Source: Cafeteria roenbergensis
Taxonomy: Eukaryota > Sar > Bigyra > Bicosoecida > Cafeteriaceae
NCBI GenBank assembly: GCA_008330645.1
Contig: VLTN01000047.1
Coordinates: 186,001-250,000 of the forward strand
Direction: 5' to 3'
DNA: 64,000 bases
Below the pieces are notes generated by a model that searched no databases, was not told where the DNA came from, and saw only the letters and a list, made by a program, of their open reading frames with translations. A program made the translations under genes and the position numbers. Position 1 is the stretch's first letter, and the number at the start of each line of letters is the position of its first letter. Below, one piece after another: positions 43,101 through 54,200 of this stretch.

Positions 43101-45132
43101 CTGAAGTAGCTGTCCTCCCGGACCACGGCCAGCGCGGCGGCGGCGTCGGCGAGGCAGGTCACTTCGTGGCCGTCGATGCCGCGGAGCACCACGTCCTTGC
43201 CCACGTCGGCGAAAACAAAGCCCGGCGGGTTGATGACGCAGACGCCTTGGGGGTGGCCGTTGTTGATCGAGCGGATGACGGAAAGCTCGGCAATGCCGGC
43301 CCCGCCGATCTGCAGGACGCGCCGTGGCACAAGGGCGTGAGCGTCAACCACGGGGATGTCGACGTCGAGGATGCGGCCCGCGCGGACGATGGTGAAGCGA
43401 ATCTTGCCGAGGGCCTCGCGCCCGTTGGAGGCCGCGGCGGGGTGCCCGGCCGGGCAGTCGGGGTCGTCGGCGGTGGGCCGCGGGCCCGTGGCGGGCGCGT
43501 ATGCGGTCTTGGGGGCAGGAAGGGACGTGGGGCGCGCAGTCGCCGTTTCCCCTGCCGCGTTGAGGGCACGCAAGAACGAGTCGTCGTCGGCTGCCACGGG
43601 CTTGCGAGGGCCGCCGTCCTCGACGCCGCTGTCGTCGGCCTCGCCCTCCTCCGCCTCGCCCAGGAGGCGCACCGAGGTCCAGGGGGCCTGGAGGGCATCG
43701 CCCTCGTCGTCTTCGTCCTCGCCCTCATCGGTGCCGCGACCAGCTGCGGCTGCAGCGCCGGCCCCCGTGGAGCCTCGGCTGCGCTTTGCTGAGATGACGG
43801 CTTCCTTCTCGCAGAGAGCCTCCATTGCTGCGTCCATGGCCTGCTCGACGGGCCAAAACGCGCTCACGACGGTTCCGTTGACCTTGAAAACGACGTCGCC
43901 GGGCTGCAGAAAGCCGCGGCGCACGCCCACCTTGTCATAGGCGCGGCTGCCCCTCGCCGAGACCCCGCCACGGAGCACGTGCGAGACCTCGAGCATGCCG
44001 GTCGCGCCGGCATCCGCGTCCCCCTCGCTGCCCCCGGCCTCCACGTGAGCGCGCATGCCGGCCTCCTTCACTTCGGTGACCACCTTGGGGGGCACTCCCG
44101 AGCGCAGCACCTCGTGGAAGCGCTTGTGGGTGAAGATGGTGTGGCAGTCGCCACGGGGGACGTACTCGCCGCGCCGCAGGCGCTCCAGCGCGCGCACCGC
44201 TGGCCACAGGGGCAGGTACATGGCGGACGCGGCGCTGGTGGCGCCGCCCGCGTTGATGCCCACGGCCTCGCCGCGGATGTTGAGCACAGGGCTGCCGCTG
44301 GACCCGCCACTGGTGTTGGACGCTGCGCCGATGTAAAAGGTGTTGGCGTCGTTCCAGCCCAGGCGGCCGTAGTTGGGGCAGTTTCGGTCCAGCCGCGCGA
44401 TTGCGGCCGAGAGGACCTGGCGGCGCTCGCCGGCGTCGTTGCCGATGATCCGGATCTCTGCGCCAACACGGCATGCCTCTGGCCGCAGGGGGATGGCGGC
44501 AGGCACCCCGAACTTGAGGTTCGCGGGGTTGAAGCGCAGCAGCCCGAAGTCGTGAACCGGGTCGCGGTAAATGGGCGTGACGTCCACCTCCTCGTCGCCG
44601 ATCTGGGCCGTGAGGGACGTCACCCCGATGGTGACGATGTGTCTGCGGCGGGGCCGCGGCGGGCGAATCGGGCTTGGCGCGCGGAACTGTCGCCCCCATG
44701 GCGCCAGCAGGCACGCGAGCTCCGGCGCTGAATCTGGATGCCCCGGCAACTGCGCTCGGCGCAAGCCACGCGACCCCCAACTCCCTCCCCGATGCCGCCG
44801 CGGAGATGCGAGTGGCACGCCACGCACCAGCCGCGGCGCGGGGGGGCGGGGGGGGGCGCGGGGGCGCGCGCGCGTGCGCCAGTCTGGCACTGCGGGTGTA
44901 TCCAGCGCGCGGAACATCCGCCTCACCTGTTCGTCAGAATCAGCCCGCGCTCCGAGTCAACAATGAAACCCGTTCCCTCGCTGACGTAGGCCTGCGGCCC
45001 GCCCTCGAACGCGTGGCGGACGAACATGCGCACCACGCAAACGCTGGGCGAGACCCGGTTGATCATGGAGCTCCAGGCATCGTCCGAAAACGCCGAGGCC
45101 ATCGGCGCAGCGGCGGACGCTGCGGCAGCCAT
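40157..45132 (-). CDS. NMA111: Nma111-like HtrA/PDZ serine protease with C-terminal membrane segment (two exons)
   Basis: Exon 1 is 44927-45132 and exon 2 is 40157-44642, with a 284-nt intron (GTGAGG...GCAG). The splice completes the catalytic His motif ILTNR-HIVTIG. The 1563-residue protein has the HtrA triad His70, Asp100 (DPVHDFGLL) and Ser184 (GGSSGSPVLN), so it looks active. PDZ-like blocks lie near 270-335 and 505-570. A second, degenerate protease domain lies near 900-960 (GRGVVVDSDLGIVLVDRAIV), a hallmark of the Nma111 class. More PDZ-like blocks follow near 1150-1230 and 1380-1440. Differences from yeast Nma111 (997 aa) are a strongly acidic tract near 750 and a terminal hydrophobic helix (about 1535-1555). 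The helix is followed by ARSRAASSPSS and suggests tail-anchoring. Nma111 is a nuclear protease linked to apoptosis-like death; location here may differ. Confidence 0.85.
44840..44864 (+). repeat. G-run cluster inside the Nma111-like intron
   Basis: Runs of 7, 9 and 5 G on the plus strand, split by one to three bases, lie in the 44643-44926 intron. The transcribed strand therefore carries matching C runs. The tract could form G-quadruplex DNA on the plus strand. Confidence 0.7.
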
Positions 45133-45525
45133 TCTGGAACGGCTGAAAGCACTTTGGCGGTGAGCTCGGACCCGAGGACCAGCTCTTGCACGCGGACCTG
45201 CGAGCGTTGCAGTCCCGGCAGCGCGAGTGCGTGCGAGGGACTGCGTGGTCGCGATGGCGCGAGCGCAGCTGAGACTGGCTGCTGATGGCCGGCCCGGGCA
45301 GAGCCCCCCTCCCTCCGCTGCCCGCGCTCATGCGTCTTCGATCCGGCCGCCGCGGCCCCGTTCGGCGCGGAGAGGCCGACGGGTGGCCGGGGCTCGTGGC
45401 CCCGTCGGAGGCGCGTTGACTTGCTGCAAGCGCGTCCGTGTGTGTCGGGCTTGTTGCAGTCCGCGTGTGACGCCGCGCGCCGAGGCGGGGATTCGGGCTT
45501 CCCGGGGCAAGCGCCGCGCAGGCCT
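45133..45525. other. Gap between PSMD5-like and Nma111-like genes
   Basis: These 393 bp lie between the PSMD5-like stop and the Nma111-like ATG, both on the minus strand. They should hold a 3' UTR and a promoter. No gene, TATA box or repeat is recognised. Confidence 0.4.
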
Positions 45526-47796
45526 TCAGTAGGTGGCATCCGTAGCAACCACCGGGTCGGCGGTCGCCGTCGCCGGTGCCCCCAAGCTCACAACACGTCG
45601 CACGCGCGCGGCCAGCTCGGGTCCGAACGCCGCATCGAGACGAGGGCAGCGCGCGGCCGCCTCCGCGACGGCCCGGCGCACGTCGTTCGCCCCGGGCTCG
45701 TCGCTGGCATCGTGGCTGATGACCAGCTCCGGCAGCCCGGCCGCCGACCGCATCGCCAGCAGACCCCAGCCGCTGGGCTGGCCGGCAAGCGCCTCGCAAA
45801 CCGCCAGCGCGGCCTCGCGGTCCTCCCACACTGCCGACTTGACAGCCCTGAGGAGCGCCGCGGCCGCAGCGGCGCCGCCCAGCACACCCCACAGCGCCTC
45901 GTGAACTGGAACTTCGGCCGCCTGTGCGGTTTCGCCAGCCGTCGCGGGCGCGCCTGCGGAGGGAGCGGCGGAGGAGGAGCCACCGGTGCCAGCACCGCCG
46001 TGCTCGGCCGCGCCATCGCCACCACTGCCGCTGCCGCTGCCGCTGCCGCTGCCACTGCCGCCGCTCCCAGTGCTTCCGCCGCCAAGCATATGGCTGGCCG
46101 CGTCCGCCGCTGCGGCGTCCCTGGCCGCAGCCTCTTCCTTGGGCATGCCGCGCAAGTGTTCCGGCAAGTCGCGGCTTCCGAGCGACCACGCCGCGGCTCC
46201 CAGCGCCCCCTGCCCTCGGATATCAGCTGGCGGCGGGACAGACGCAGCGCGGAGCACCTGGCTCATCGCCAGGCGACCAGACCGCCGAAGGATATCCGTG
46301 GAGGACGAAAACGTCTCCACGATCGCCGTCCGCCGCGCCCGGGCCAGCGCGCGCTCCATGGGGGTTGCCCCGCCGTCCGCCGAGTCACGGGAGCTCAGCA
46401 CCACCCGGAGCAGCTCCGGGTCGGCCGCCATCACCATCGCTGCAACCGCGGCAGAGTGGGCTTGCTGCCCCTCCGACGGCGACCCGAGGCCGTCCATCGC
46501 CGCCATGGCTGCCACCACGGCGGCGCTGCCCACTCGGAACTCGCGCAGCCGAGCGGCCTCCTCCTTGGCGCCCAAGCCGGCCGGGCCCTCGTGAAACCGC
46601 AAGCGCATCACCCTTGCGAAGATGCTGGCGAGCGCCTGGGCTGCCGCCTCGCTGCACACCGCGTCGGGCTCCGTGACGGCGATGCCGGCCTCCTCGGCGG
46701 GAGCGGCCTCGGCCGGCGACGGGGCGGCCCCAGCCGGCTCGGGCGGCAAGACGGCAGAGAGGCGCGCCTCGAGCGCCGCGGCGGCGGGCGCAGTGGCGAG
46801 GGTGAAGCCGCCGACCGCTGGCGAAGCAGGCCAGCCGGCCAGCTGCTCCATGCGCCCGAGGATGCCGCTGCGGCGAAGCCACGCGGCGCCGGCCGCTGTC
46901 CCGCACAGGAAGGAGAGGCTGCCCATGAACACGAGCCCCGACATGGGGTCAGCGTCCAGCGCGGCGCCGGAGAGGCTCTCGGCCGACACTGCCGCGGGAG
47001 CGCCCCCAGGGAGCGGGCGTACGACCGCGAACAGGGCGGCAGGGTGGCACCCGGCAAGCCGGCAGAGCACTTCGGTGGCCCTAGCAGCCTCCACGCTCCC
47101 GTCAGATCCCGAGCCGGAGCTGCGCGCTAGGGCCGCCCTCACTGCCGCGATGGCAGCCGAGAGGCGGGGAAGTTCCGTCAGCCCCTCGCTGGGTTCAGCG
47201 GCGGCCGCAGCAGCGGTGGCCGAGGAACCGGCTGACGCCTCGGCGTCTGCCAGCGCTGCCAACACCGCAACAACGACATCGCCGGCGGCGATGGCCACGG
47301 CGGGCTCCTCCGCGCCAACCAGGCCGCAGGCGGCCTCGAGAACGCGGGTCACAGAGCTGCTCGCGCTGCCGGCATCGGCGCTGCTGCCTGCGGGAAGCCA
47401 GCGGGAGGCGATCCATGGCGCGCCCGCCTCTGCGCATCGCAGCGCGGCCTCGATTCGCGCGCACCCCGTCTTGCTTGCGGCCCCACGCGCGGACGCGGTG
47501 CTCTCGATTGCGTCGGCCAGCGCGGCAAGGTCGGAGTCGTCCCCGCGGATCTCGGCCACGGCGGCGAACGCTTCGCCCGCGTCGCGAGCCGAGCGATCCG
47601 AAGTCATGGCGAAGAGCATTCCCAGGACAAAGCGCGGCGCAAAGTCCGCCGCGAAGCGCGTGGCATCAACAGCAAGGCGCCGTTCCAACCCCTCGATGCC
47701 CGCCGTGGAGGTCACTGCCAGGCGCCGGGTGGCCACGAAGCCGCGAAGCTCCCCCCAGGCGCGCGCATCCGCTGCCTTGTCTCCTGTCGCGGCCAT
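45526..47796 (-). CDS. PSMD5: PSMD5-like proteasome regulatory-particle assembly protein, 756 aa
   Basis: Single-exon frame from ATG 47794-47796 to TGA. The chain is helical and alanine/leucine-rich throughout, consistent with armadillo/HEAT repeats. The end is the clearest part: VWEDREAALAVCEALAGQ, then GWGLLAMRSAAGLPELVIS, then NDVRRAVAEAAARC. These match in order the last two PSMD5 repeats (residues before QPW, the segment after it, and the KY.LV.AL helix). A middle segment DPMSGLVFMGSLSFLCG followed by AAWLRRSGILGRM matches the PSMD5 pattern of a helix pair before gil..l. PSMD5/S5b is a chaperone that holds the RPT1-RPT2-RPN1 module while the 19S particle assembles. A Gly-Ser linker near 590-610 and an alanine-rich insert make it longer than the roughly 504-residue human protein. 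Family assignment is by pattern only. Confidence 0.6.
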   Translation of the reverse strand: MAATGDKAADARAWGELRGFVATRRLAVTSTAGIEGLERRLAVDATRFAADFAPRFVLGMLFAMTSDRSARDAGEAFAAVAEIRGDDSDLAALADAIESTASARGAASKTGCARIEAALRCAEAGAPWIASRWLPAGSSADAGSASSSVTRVLEAACGLVGAEEPAVAIAAGDVVVAVLAALADAEASAGSSATAAAAAAEPSEGLTELPRLSAAIAAVRAALARSSGSGSDGSVEAARATEVLCRLAGCHPAALFAVVRPLPGGAPAAVSAESLSGAALDADPMSGLVFMGSLSFLCGTAAGAAWLRRSGILGRMEQLAGWPASPAVGGFTLATAPAAAALEARLSAVLPPEPAGAAPSPAEAAPAEEAGIAVTEPDAVCSEAAAQALASIFARVMRLRFHEGPAGLGAKEEAARLREFRVGSAAVVAAMAAMDGLGSPSEGQQAHSAAVAAMVMAADPELLRVVLSSRDSADGGATPMERALARARRTAIVETFSSSTDILRRSGRLAMSQVLRAASVPPPADIRGQGALGAAAWSLGSRDLPEHLRGMPKEEAAARDAAAADAASHMLGGGSTGSGGSGSGSGSGSGSGGDGAAEHGGAGTGGSSSAAPSAGAPATAGETAQAAEVPVHEALWGVLGGAAAAAALLRAVKSAVWEDREAALAVCEALAGQPSGWGLLAMRSAAGLPELVISHDASDEPGANDVRRAVAEAAARCPRLDAAFGPELAARVRRVVSLGAPATATADPVVATDATY
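46010..46085 (-). repeat. Gly-Ser repeat tract in the PSMD5-like gene
   Basis: A short tandem GC-rich hexamer array (CCGCTG-type units) encodes alternating glycine and serine, about six GS pairs. It acts as a flexible linker before the conserved C-terminal repeats. Confidence 0.8.
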
Positions 47797-48233
47797 GGTC
47801 TCGGGGTGCAGCAGGCGCCGCGTGTCGGCCGCAAGTGCCCCAACGCAGCCCGCTCAGCACATCGTTGCACGGGGGCAAATATTTCCGGTCGGGCGCCCGC
47901 GCCGGTGTGGGACTTTGCGAATGGCGCAGCCAGGAGCGGTCCGCGCCTGGGCCTCGTTGGTGGGAACCACGAACAACCGCCCTCGCCTGCGGCACGCCGC
48001 CTGTTGGGGCACCGCTCGCGGCGTGCCCCGAAGCGACTGACGCCACGCAACGCCGGTGGCTCTGCACCGCCGAGACGACACTGCGCACGCCCTGGTTCGC
48101 GGCACGCCGGCTTGCCAGGTGCACATCCTCTGGAAACAGTGTTGACAGCGGTGCCTCTGCTGGCGCCTGGCACACGACGCCGCCGGGGTGGGGTGGGCTC
48201 TCGGAGGGAGCGAGATTGGGCAGCAGCGCGTCC
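47797..48233. promoter_or_regulatory. Divergent promoter region, PSMD5-like / GT41-like
   Basis: A 437-bp space lies between the start codons of two divergent genes. A locally AT-rich patch (ATATTT) lies near 47880-47885. I infer promoter function from layout and cannot define elements. Confidence 0.4.
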
Positions 48234-51200
48234 ATGCGACTGCGTGATGCTGCGATGGCGCTCGCGGCCGTGATTGCCTCCAGCCTCCTCGTGAACGGCA
48301 GGATTTCGGCACCAGCCCCTGCAGCTGCGAGTGTCGACGCGGAGTGCAGGCCGCTCGCGTCCCGTTCAGCGATGGCCGGGTCCTTGCACCGCCGCGTGCT
48401 GGGATGCGCTCGCGTAGCGCAGGAGCTTGCAAGCGAGGCCTCGACTGCTGGGACACCGATGGTTGCTCGGGCAGCTCGGCTGCTTGCGGCGGCGCAGGGC
48501 CTGTACTCCATCCTGCAGCCTGACCAGGTCTGCCAGAGCGTGGCCGACTGCTGCGAGCGCTCGCAGCTGTGCCTGCACCCGCAAGGCGTGAGCGCAATCC
48601 ACAGCTCCAGGTTGGCTATTGGGAGCGTTGCGCTGCGCGTGGGGCGCGAGGCATGGGAGTTGCCGGCAGGGGCCTTGCCGGAGCAGGAGCGGCTCGCTGC
48701 TGTGGCCGCCGCTTGGGCTGCAACGAGCCTGCTTGCGCTGCCCTCAAGCGGCCGCTTGACGGGGCTAAGGGGCTCACTGATGCCGATGGTGGAGGCGGCC
48801 GACTCCTCTCCCTGGGCGCAGTTCCTCGTGGCGAATTGCCACGCCGAGGCGGCAAGCAGCCTCGACCGCTGCGGTCGCGCCGCCCGCGCGCTTGTCTCGC
48901 TCGGGGTGATGGCTCGGTCGGGCGTCCGGGTCACGATGGAGATCAACGTCGCCGACTGGGTCCGGCCCCAGTCGCCTCCCGGCTCCCTTCAGTTCGTCGA
49001 GGAGGCGGCGCTGGCCAGCCGCCTGGCGGCCGGGATCGCCACGCGAGACGACTTCGTGACGACGCTCCTCCTCGCGGAGAAGGGCAGGGCGGCAGGCGGG
49101 GTCCTCGGCTGGCTTGCGGCAGCCGCGTCTCGCACCTGCGCTTGGCTCGCTGGCGCAGAAGAAGGCAAGGGCGTCCAAGAGCTCAAGCTGGCGTGGTCCC
49201 TGCTGGAGCAGCACGGGCCGGCGCCCCGAGCCATCATGGCCAGCGGCAGGAAGGCTTACGAAGTCGCAACGAAGGACATGGTGGATGCGATCTGGGTCAT
49301 CACGGACGAGAAATCCCCAAACACGCCCGACAGCGCCGTCGCCATCAGCGTCGCCTTGCGAGCTGCGAGGTACTCCGTTGGTGCCCTCGGGGCCGAAGTC
49401 CGCAAAGCCCTCGCGACCAGGCAGGCTCTGCGCGTCCGATCGGGGCTGGACGCCGGGTGTCGCCTCAATGCCTCCCTTGCGGCTCACCGTGGGTTCGTGT
49501 TTTGGGATGGCGGCAAATGCCCCGGGGCCAACTCCAGGGCCTTTGTGCCGCCTTCAGGCGCAGCGCTTACCGCAGCAACGGTGCGCTGGACAGCAATGCG
49601 GGCTCCTAGCCTCGCGTGGAGCGTGGCCCAGTTCCCCTCGGCACCCCGGTTCACCCTCTCAGGAGAGGACCGGTGGTGGTGCGACGCCTGGGCCAAGGGC
49701 GCCGCGGCGGTGACCGGCGGCGCAGGCAGCGAGGCACCCACCCTGCCGTGCCCTTGCTCGCTGGTCTTGGAAGGTGAGATCCGCTCCGACCCCGGCGCCG
49801 TGGACCCGTTTTGGATGACCAGAACGGACCATTGGGGAAGCGCCGAGGAGTCGATCGGGCTGTGGCGCCGAAACGTCGCCGCTGCTGTGGCCGACGGCGC
49901 GGGGGCGCTTGCTGCAGCTGGCGCTCGGAGGACTGGCCGCTACGCTCCCGCAACCGGGGCGGCCGGCAGTAGAGCGTGGTGGGGGCGCCTGCCGAGCTCC
50001 GCATGCCAATTTGATCCTTCGACGACTGCAAGCGTGGCCATCGTTGTGCCTGGGACTGCCACCATCACGATGGTCAATGGCTCCGTTGCGTCTGCGGCAC
50101 CTCAAACGACATGGGCGACGGACTTTGGCATTGAGCAACGGTTTGTGTACAAGCGCCCTGGGAGGGCCCTTGCGCTCAGCGCACGCTGGCCGGGCATGCC
50201 CATGGACGTCGGCCCAAGCATGGCCCAGATGGCCGAGGAGGCAGCGCTCGCTGGTCTCGCGTGGTCAGCTGGCGTGACTGAGGCCGATGTCCTGCCAGAC
50301 CCATCGAGGCCGCCTCTTTTTGAGCGCTTGAAGTCGCTGCATCCCCTGCTGGAGCCGGGCCTGATGCTCGAGAATGAGCTGCTCTCCCACCGCTTGCCCG
50401 ACCTCGTCGTTGCCGCCTCCGCGGCGCGCTGGAGCGCGGTCAACCTGCTCAACCACGTCAACCCCAACGCAACACTGAGCTCGGCGTTCGCCTTTGCTGC
50501 CGGCTTTCCTGAGGGCTCCAGCGTCGCTTGGAGCGTCATTTGCTTCGCAATGTTCAACAACGGACACCGTGGCTTCGGGCTGCTCGCATCAGCAGCAGGG
50601 GTTCGCTGGCGCCCTTGGCACTGGAACACCCTCGTCAACACCGGCACTTTGGCCGCGCACGGCTCCCTCGAAAGCGCAAAAACTGCGGCCGTCCTTTCCT
50701 GGGCAGACGCCCTCTCCCGGGCGCTCGAAGCTCCGGCTGAGGGCCGGTCTCTCGCGGACGACACCCTCGCGTCTGCCCCGGTGGCCGTGCCCTTCTCTGA
50801 GGCGCTTCCGCTCCGCCAGTACGGAGCGGGTACGCCCTGGGGCGCCGTTACCAAATCCCCAGTGGCCCCCGTCCAGGGCACAGTCGACCGCCGCGGCTTG
50901 GTTCGGGCTCGCCGGCCGGGAGACGCAGAGGATCGGAAGGTCGGCGTGCCAGTGGACGACGCGACAGGTCCCCTCGTTGCAGCCGCGTCAGTCTTTCCCG
51001 ATGCTGATGCGGCCGCTGCTCTGACGAGGGCGGGCATCCCCCAGAGCCCGGGCCCGCTGGTGGCCTGGAAACCCGAGCTCGACGAGATTCATTCACTGAA
51101 TGAGCCCGGGGAGTGGCTGTGGATCTTTTCGCCGGGGGGGGGCGTGTCCAACACAAGGCCCGTTAGCATCACTGCCCGCGAGCAGGGCGTGCCGCCGCTG

Positions 51201-54200
51201 CCTGTTTTGCCCGCCGGAAACCTCTCCGAGTCAGGAGGGCATCGAGCGTGCGACTGGACAGACTGTACCAGCCATGGGCGCAGGCTGGCGAAGCTTTCAA
51301 GGCGGCTCTTGCAGGCGAGAAGCGACACTCGTCCTCCCGGGAGCGGACCAGAGCCCGACCCGTGCGAGGACACTGGCAACGCCGACAGGCGCGACCTCGC
51401 GGCCCGGCTTGACAGGGTCGCAAGCCTCCTCTTTCATGTGCTCGCTCCAGTTGATGCAGTGTGCCCCAGCGACGTGGTGGAGCGTGCGTTCCCACCCACG
51501 ACCGACAGGGCCCTTGCGCAGCTTGGCTCCAGAGCTGCGCTGCGGGCAGCCAACGCAACGCTACGGCTGCTTGAGACGCTCGGATACGGCCGCGTTGCGG
51601 CGTCGGTTGCCGAAGCGACGGGAGCATGTGCCCCGCCACCGCCGACACACCAGCGCACCGCGCACGGACACTCGTCCGACGACGTGCTGACTGCTGCACT
51701 GGACGAGGCGGCCGCCACCATTCGGGGCCCCGCGCTCGACCACCAAGCCAGCCAGTGGCAGTGGAGCCAGGACGCGGTGACGAGCAACCTGCTGGCTCGC
51801 GGCCGAAGCGGCGACCAAGTCGCGGCATACTGGCGAGCATCGCAGATCGCGCTGGCATCACCGCCCAGCATCGGCGCGGTTTCGGCCAGCATCGCGATCT
51901 GCCCTTCCATCGTGAGCAGCAGGCAGGAGGTGGCCCCCACTCGCGCGGCGTTCGCTGGGACGATGGTGCAGCTGCTGCGTGCCCGCCTCGCAGCCAAAGC
52001 CTTGGAGGAAGTCCTCCGGCAGATTGCGCCGGCCAAGACTGCCGGAACCTCGTCATCGGCCGTGGCGGATGCGGTCGGGCGCGCTGCCGAGGCTGCAAGC
52101 TCGAGCAATGCGTGGGTCGCGCGCCAGTCCGAGCGGCCGTTCTACATTAGTTACCACGGCCGGGGCATCGGGTCTGCCCTCATTGTGCGCCTGTTCGAGC
52201 TGGCAGCGGCGCCGGATCACCTGCCTGCGGGGCCAGCCGCCGAGCGGCTGCGCGCGGCGCAGTGCGCTGCCGGCCGCGAGCTGGGCGGCAAGCGGCCAGC
52301 ACAGCGGCTGTCGTCGTGGAGCCCCACTGTCGAGCTCGCCGCCAAGACCGCCGTTGCGATGGGGCGGTGTGCCTTGCGGCCGGCCGTCGCTGCTGGCGAT
52401 CTCCTCGACATGCGCGGCGCAAGCGTTGCGCTCGCCATGCGTGCGGGCGCTCGCACCAACGAACGGAGCTTCGTGACGCTGCCCAACATGCAAGGCAAGC
52501 TCGCCGCGAGTATGGCGGTGGAGGGCTTGTCGCTGCCGTGGTGGCGCGTCATCCCAGCAGAGGCGCCCACGGTGCCACCGCAGCTTGCGCTGCTCGCAGG
52601 GTCGGAGCAACGGGCCGCTCAGTCGCTGGGGCTGAGGAACACGACGAAATGGGTGATGCACCAGCTCAAGCTGCCCGTGGACCCCGGCGCCTCGGCTTCC
52701 CCTTCCTCGTTCAGTGAGACGGCGCTGGCCTCCGCGCAAACGGCCTGGAAGCCGCTTCCCAGGCCGCTCGGGCTGCTGGAGCGGGCTGCCCTCGCCGCGG
52801 GCTCAGACCCTTGCCTGGCCTTGGGCCTCCGCAAGGCCCGAGTGGGATTCATCAGCAGCTTCTTCCGCGTGGAACACCCCCACGGGCACGTGCTGCGCGC
52901 GGCGGCCGCCGGCCTGGATCGCTCCTTCTTCGAGGTGGTGTTGATCCGGCTCACGCCGTTCATCGACATCGACCCAAACATCACGCTCATCGCGGACAGC
53001 GTCGTTGACGTGTCTGCTGACAAGTTGGAGGGGGCGCTCCGGGCCGTGAAGCTGCTGGGACTGGATGCCGTCATCTTCTCCGACCAGCTCGCCACAGCCG
53101 CAGGCTTCATGCTTGGGTCGCAGCGCTTCGCCCCCGTGCAGGCTGTGTTCGGCGGCGACCCCATGACCTCTGGGCACTCGAACAGCCTGGACTACTTCAT
53201 GGGCGGGGACCGGACCGAGGGGGACGGCAGCGACGTGCGCGCGCCGGAGGACCTGTCCCAGCAGCCGGTGGAGGAGCGTTTCGGCGCCGCGCTCTACGCC
53301 GAGCAGCTGGTGCGGCTCGAGGGCCAGGGCTACTCGTACGACCCTGCGCCGTCTGCCGTGCCCCCGCTGAGCCTTGCAGAGAGGCTCAAGCTGGCACTGC
53401 CCCAAGGCGGAGGAGATGGCGTGTCCAGTCCAGTCCTCATCGGCTGCATCCAAAGCTCCTTCAAGCTCAGCCCGTCGCTCGACGACGTCTTCGCGGCGGT
53501 GCTGCGGTCCTTGCCCAAGGCTCAAATTTTGCTCATCGCAGCGCGGCACCCCAGCTGGCAGGCCAAGCTCGAGGCCCGCTGGGTCCGCGTGATGCCGGAC
53601 GTGGTCAACCGCATGTTCGTCTCGCCGCGCACAGCCCCCGGCGAGCCGTTCATGAAGCTGATGGCCTCGGTGGACATGGTGATCCATCCCTTGCCGTTTG
53701 GGGGGTCGCGAACGGCCGCCGACTCCCTGGCAGCCGGAGTTCCCTTTGTCTCAATGCCCTCGCGGCTTGTCACCGGGCGCATGGCTCGCAGCCTGCTCGC
53801 CTCTATTGGCGCTGACGCCCTGATGGCGACGTCGCCATCGCACATGGTGCGCATTCTGCTGCGTTTGGCTGCGAGCCCCGAGACGCGCAGGGCCCTGGGC
53901 GAATCCATGATGCATCGCTCACACCTCGCCTGGAATCGGCCAGAGGTTGCGATGCAGTGGCAAGCCTTTCTCATGACGGCACTCAGGCTGCCAGTGCGCG
54001 ACCGCAGGTGGACCCAGCGCCTGATTGCTGCCCAGCAGGCGGCCGATGCAGCCGCCCTGCGAGAAGCGGTTGCCTCCGACCCGCATGGCGATCTCCTGGG
54101 GCGGCCGCTCCAAGGCTGCTCAGACCAGCCTCCGTCGCCGGAAGAAGCCCTGCGCTGGGGAGAGGGCGTCGCGGCTCGCCTGGCAGGCGAACACACGCTG

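Noticed and set aside
45421-47130. 569-codon plus-strand frame opposite the PSMD5-like gene
   Set aside because: Arg/Gly/His-rich composition and no motif; the minus strand shows ordered helical repeats.
47415-48233. N-terminal extension of the GT41-like protein by 273 codons
   Set aside because: The extension overlaps the PSMD5-like gene antisense and is Arg/Pro-rich, while ATG 48234 starts a clean signal peptide.
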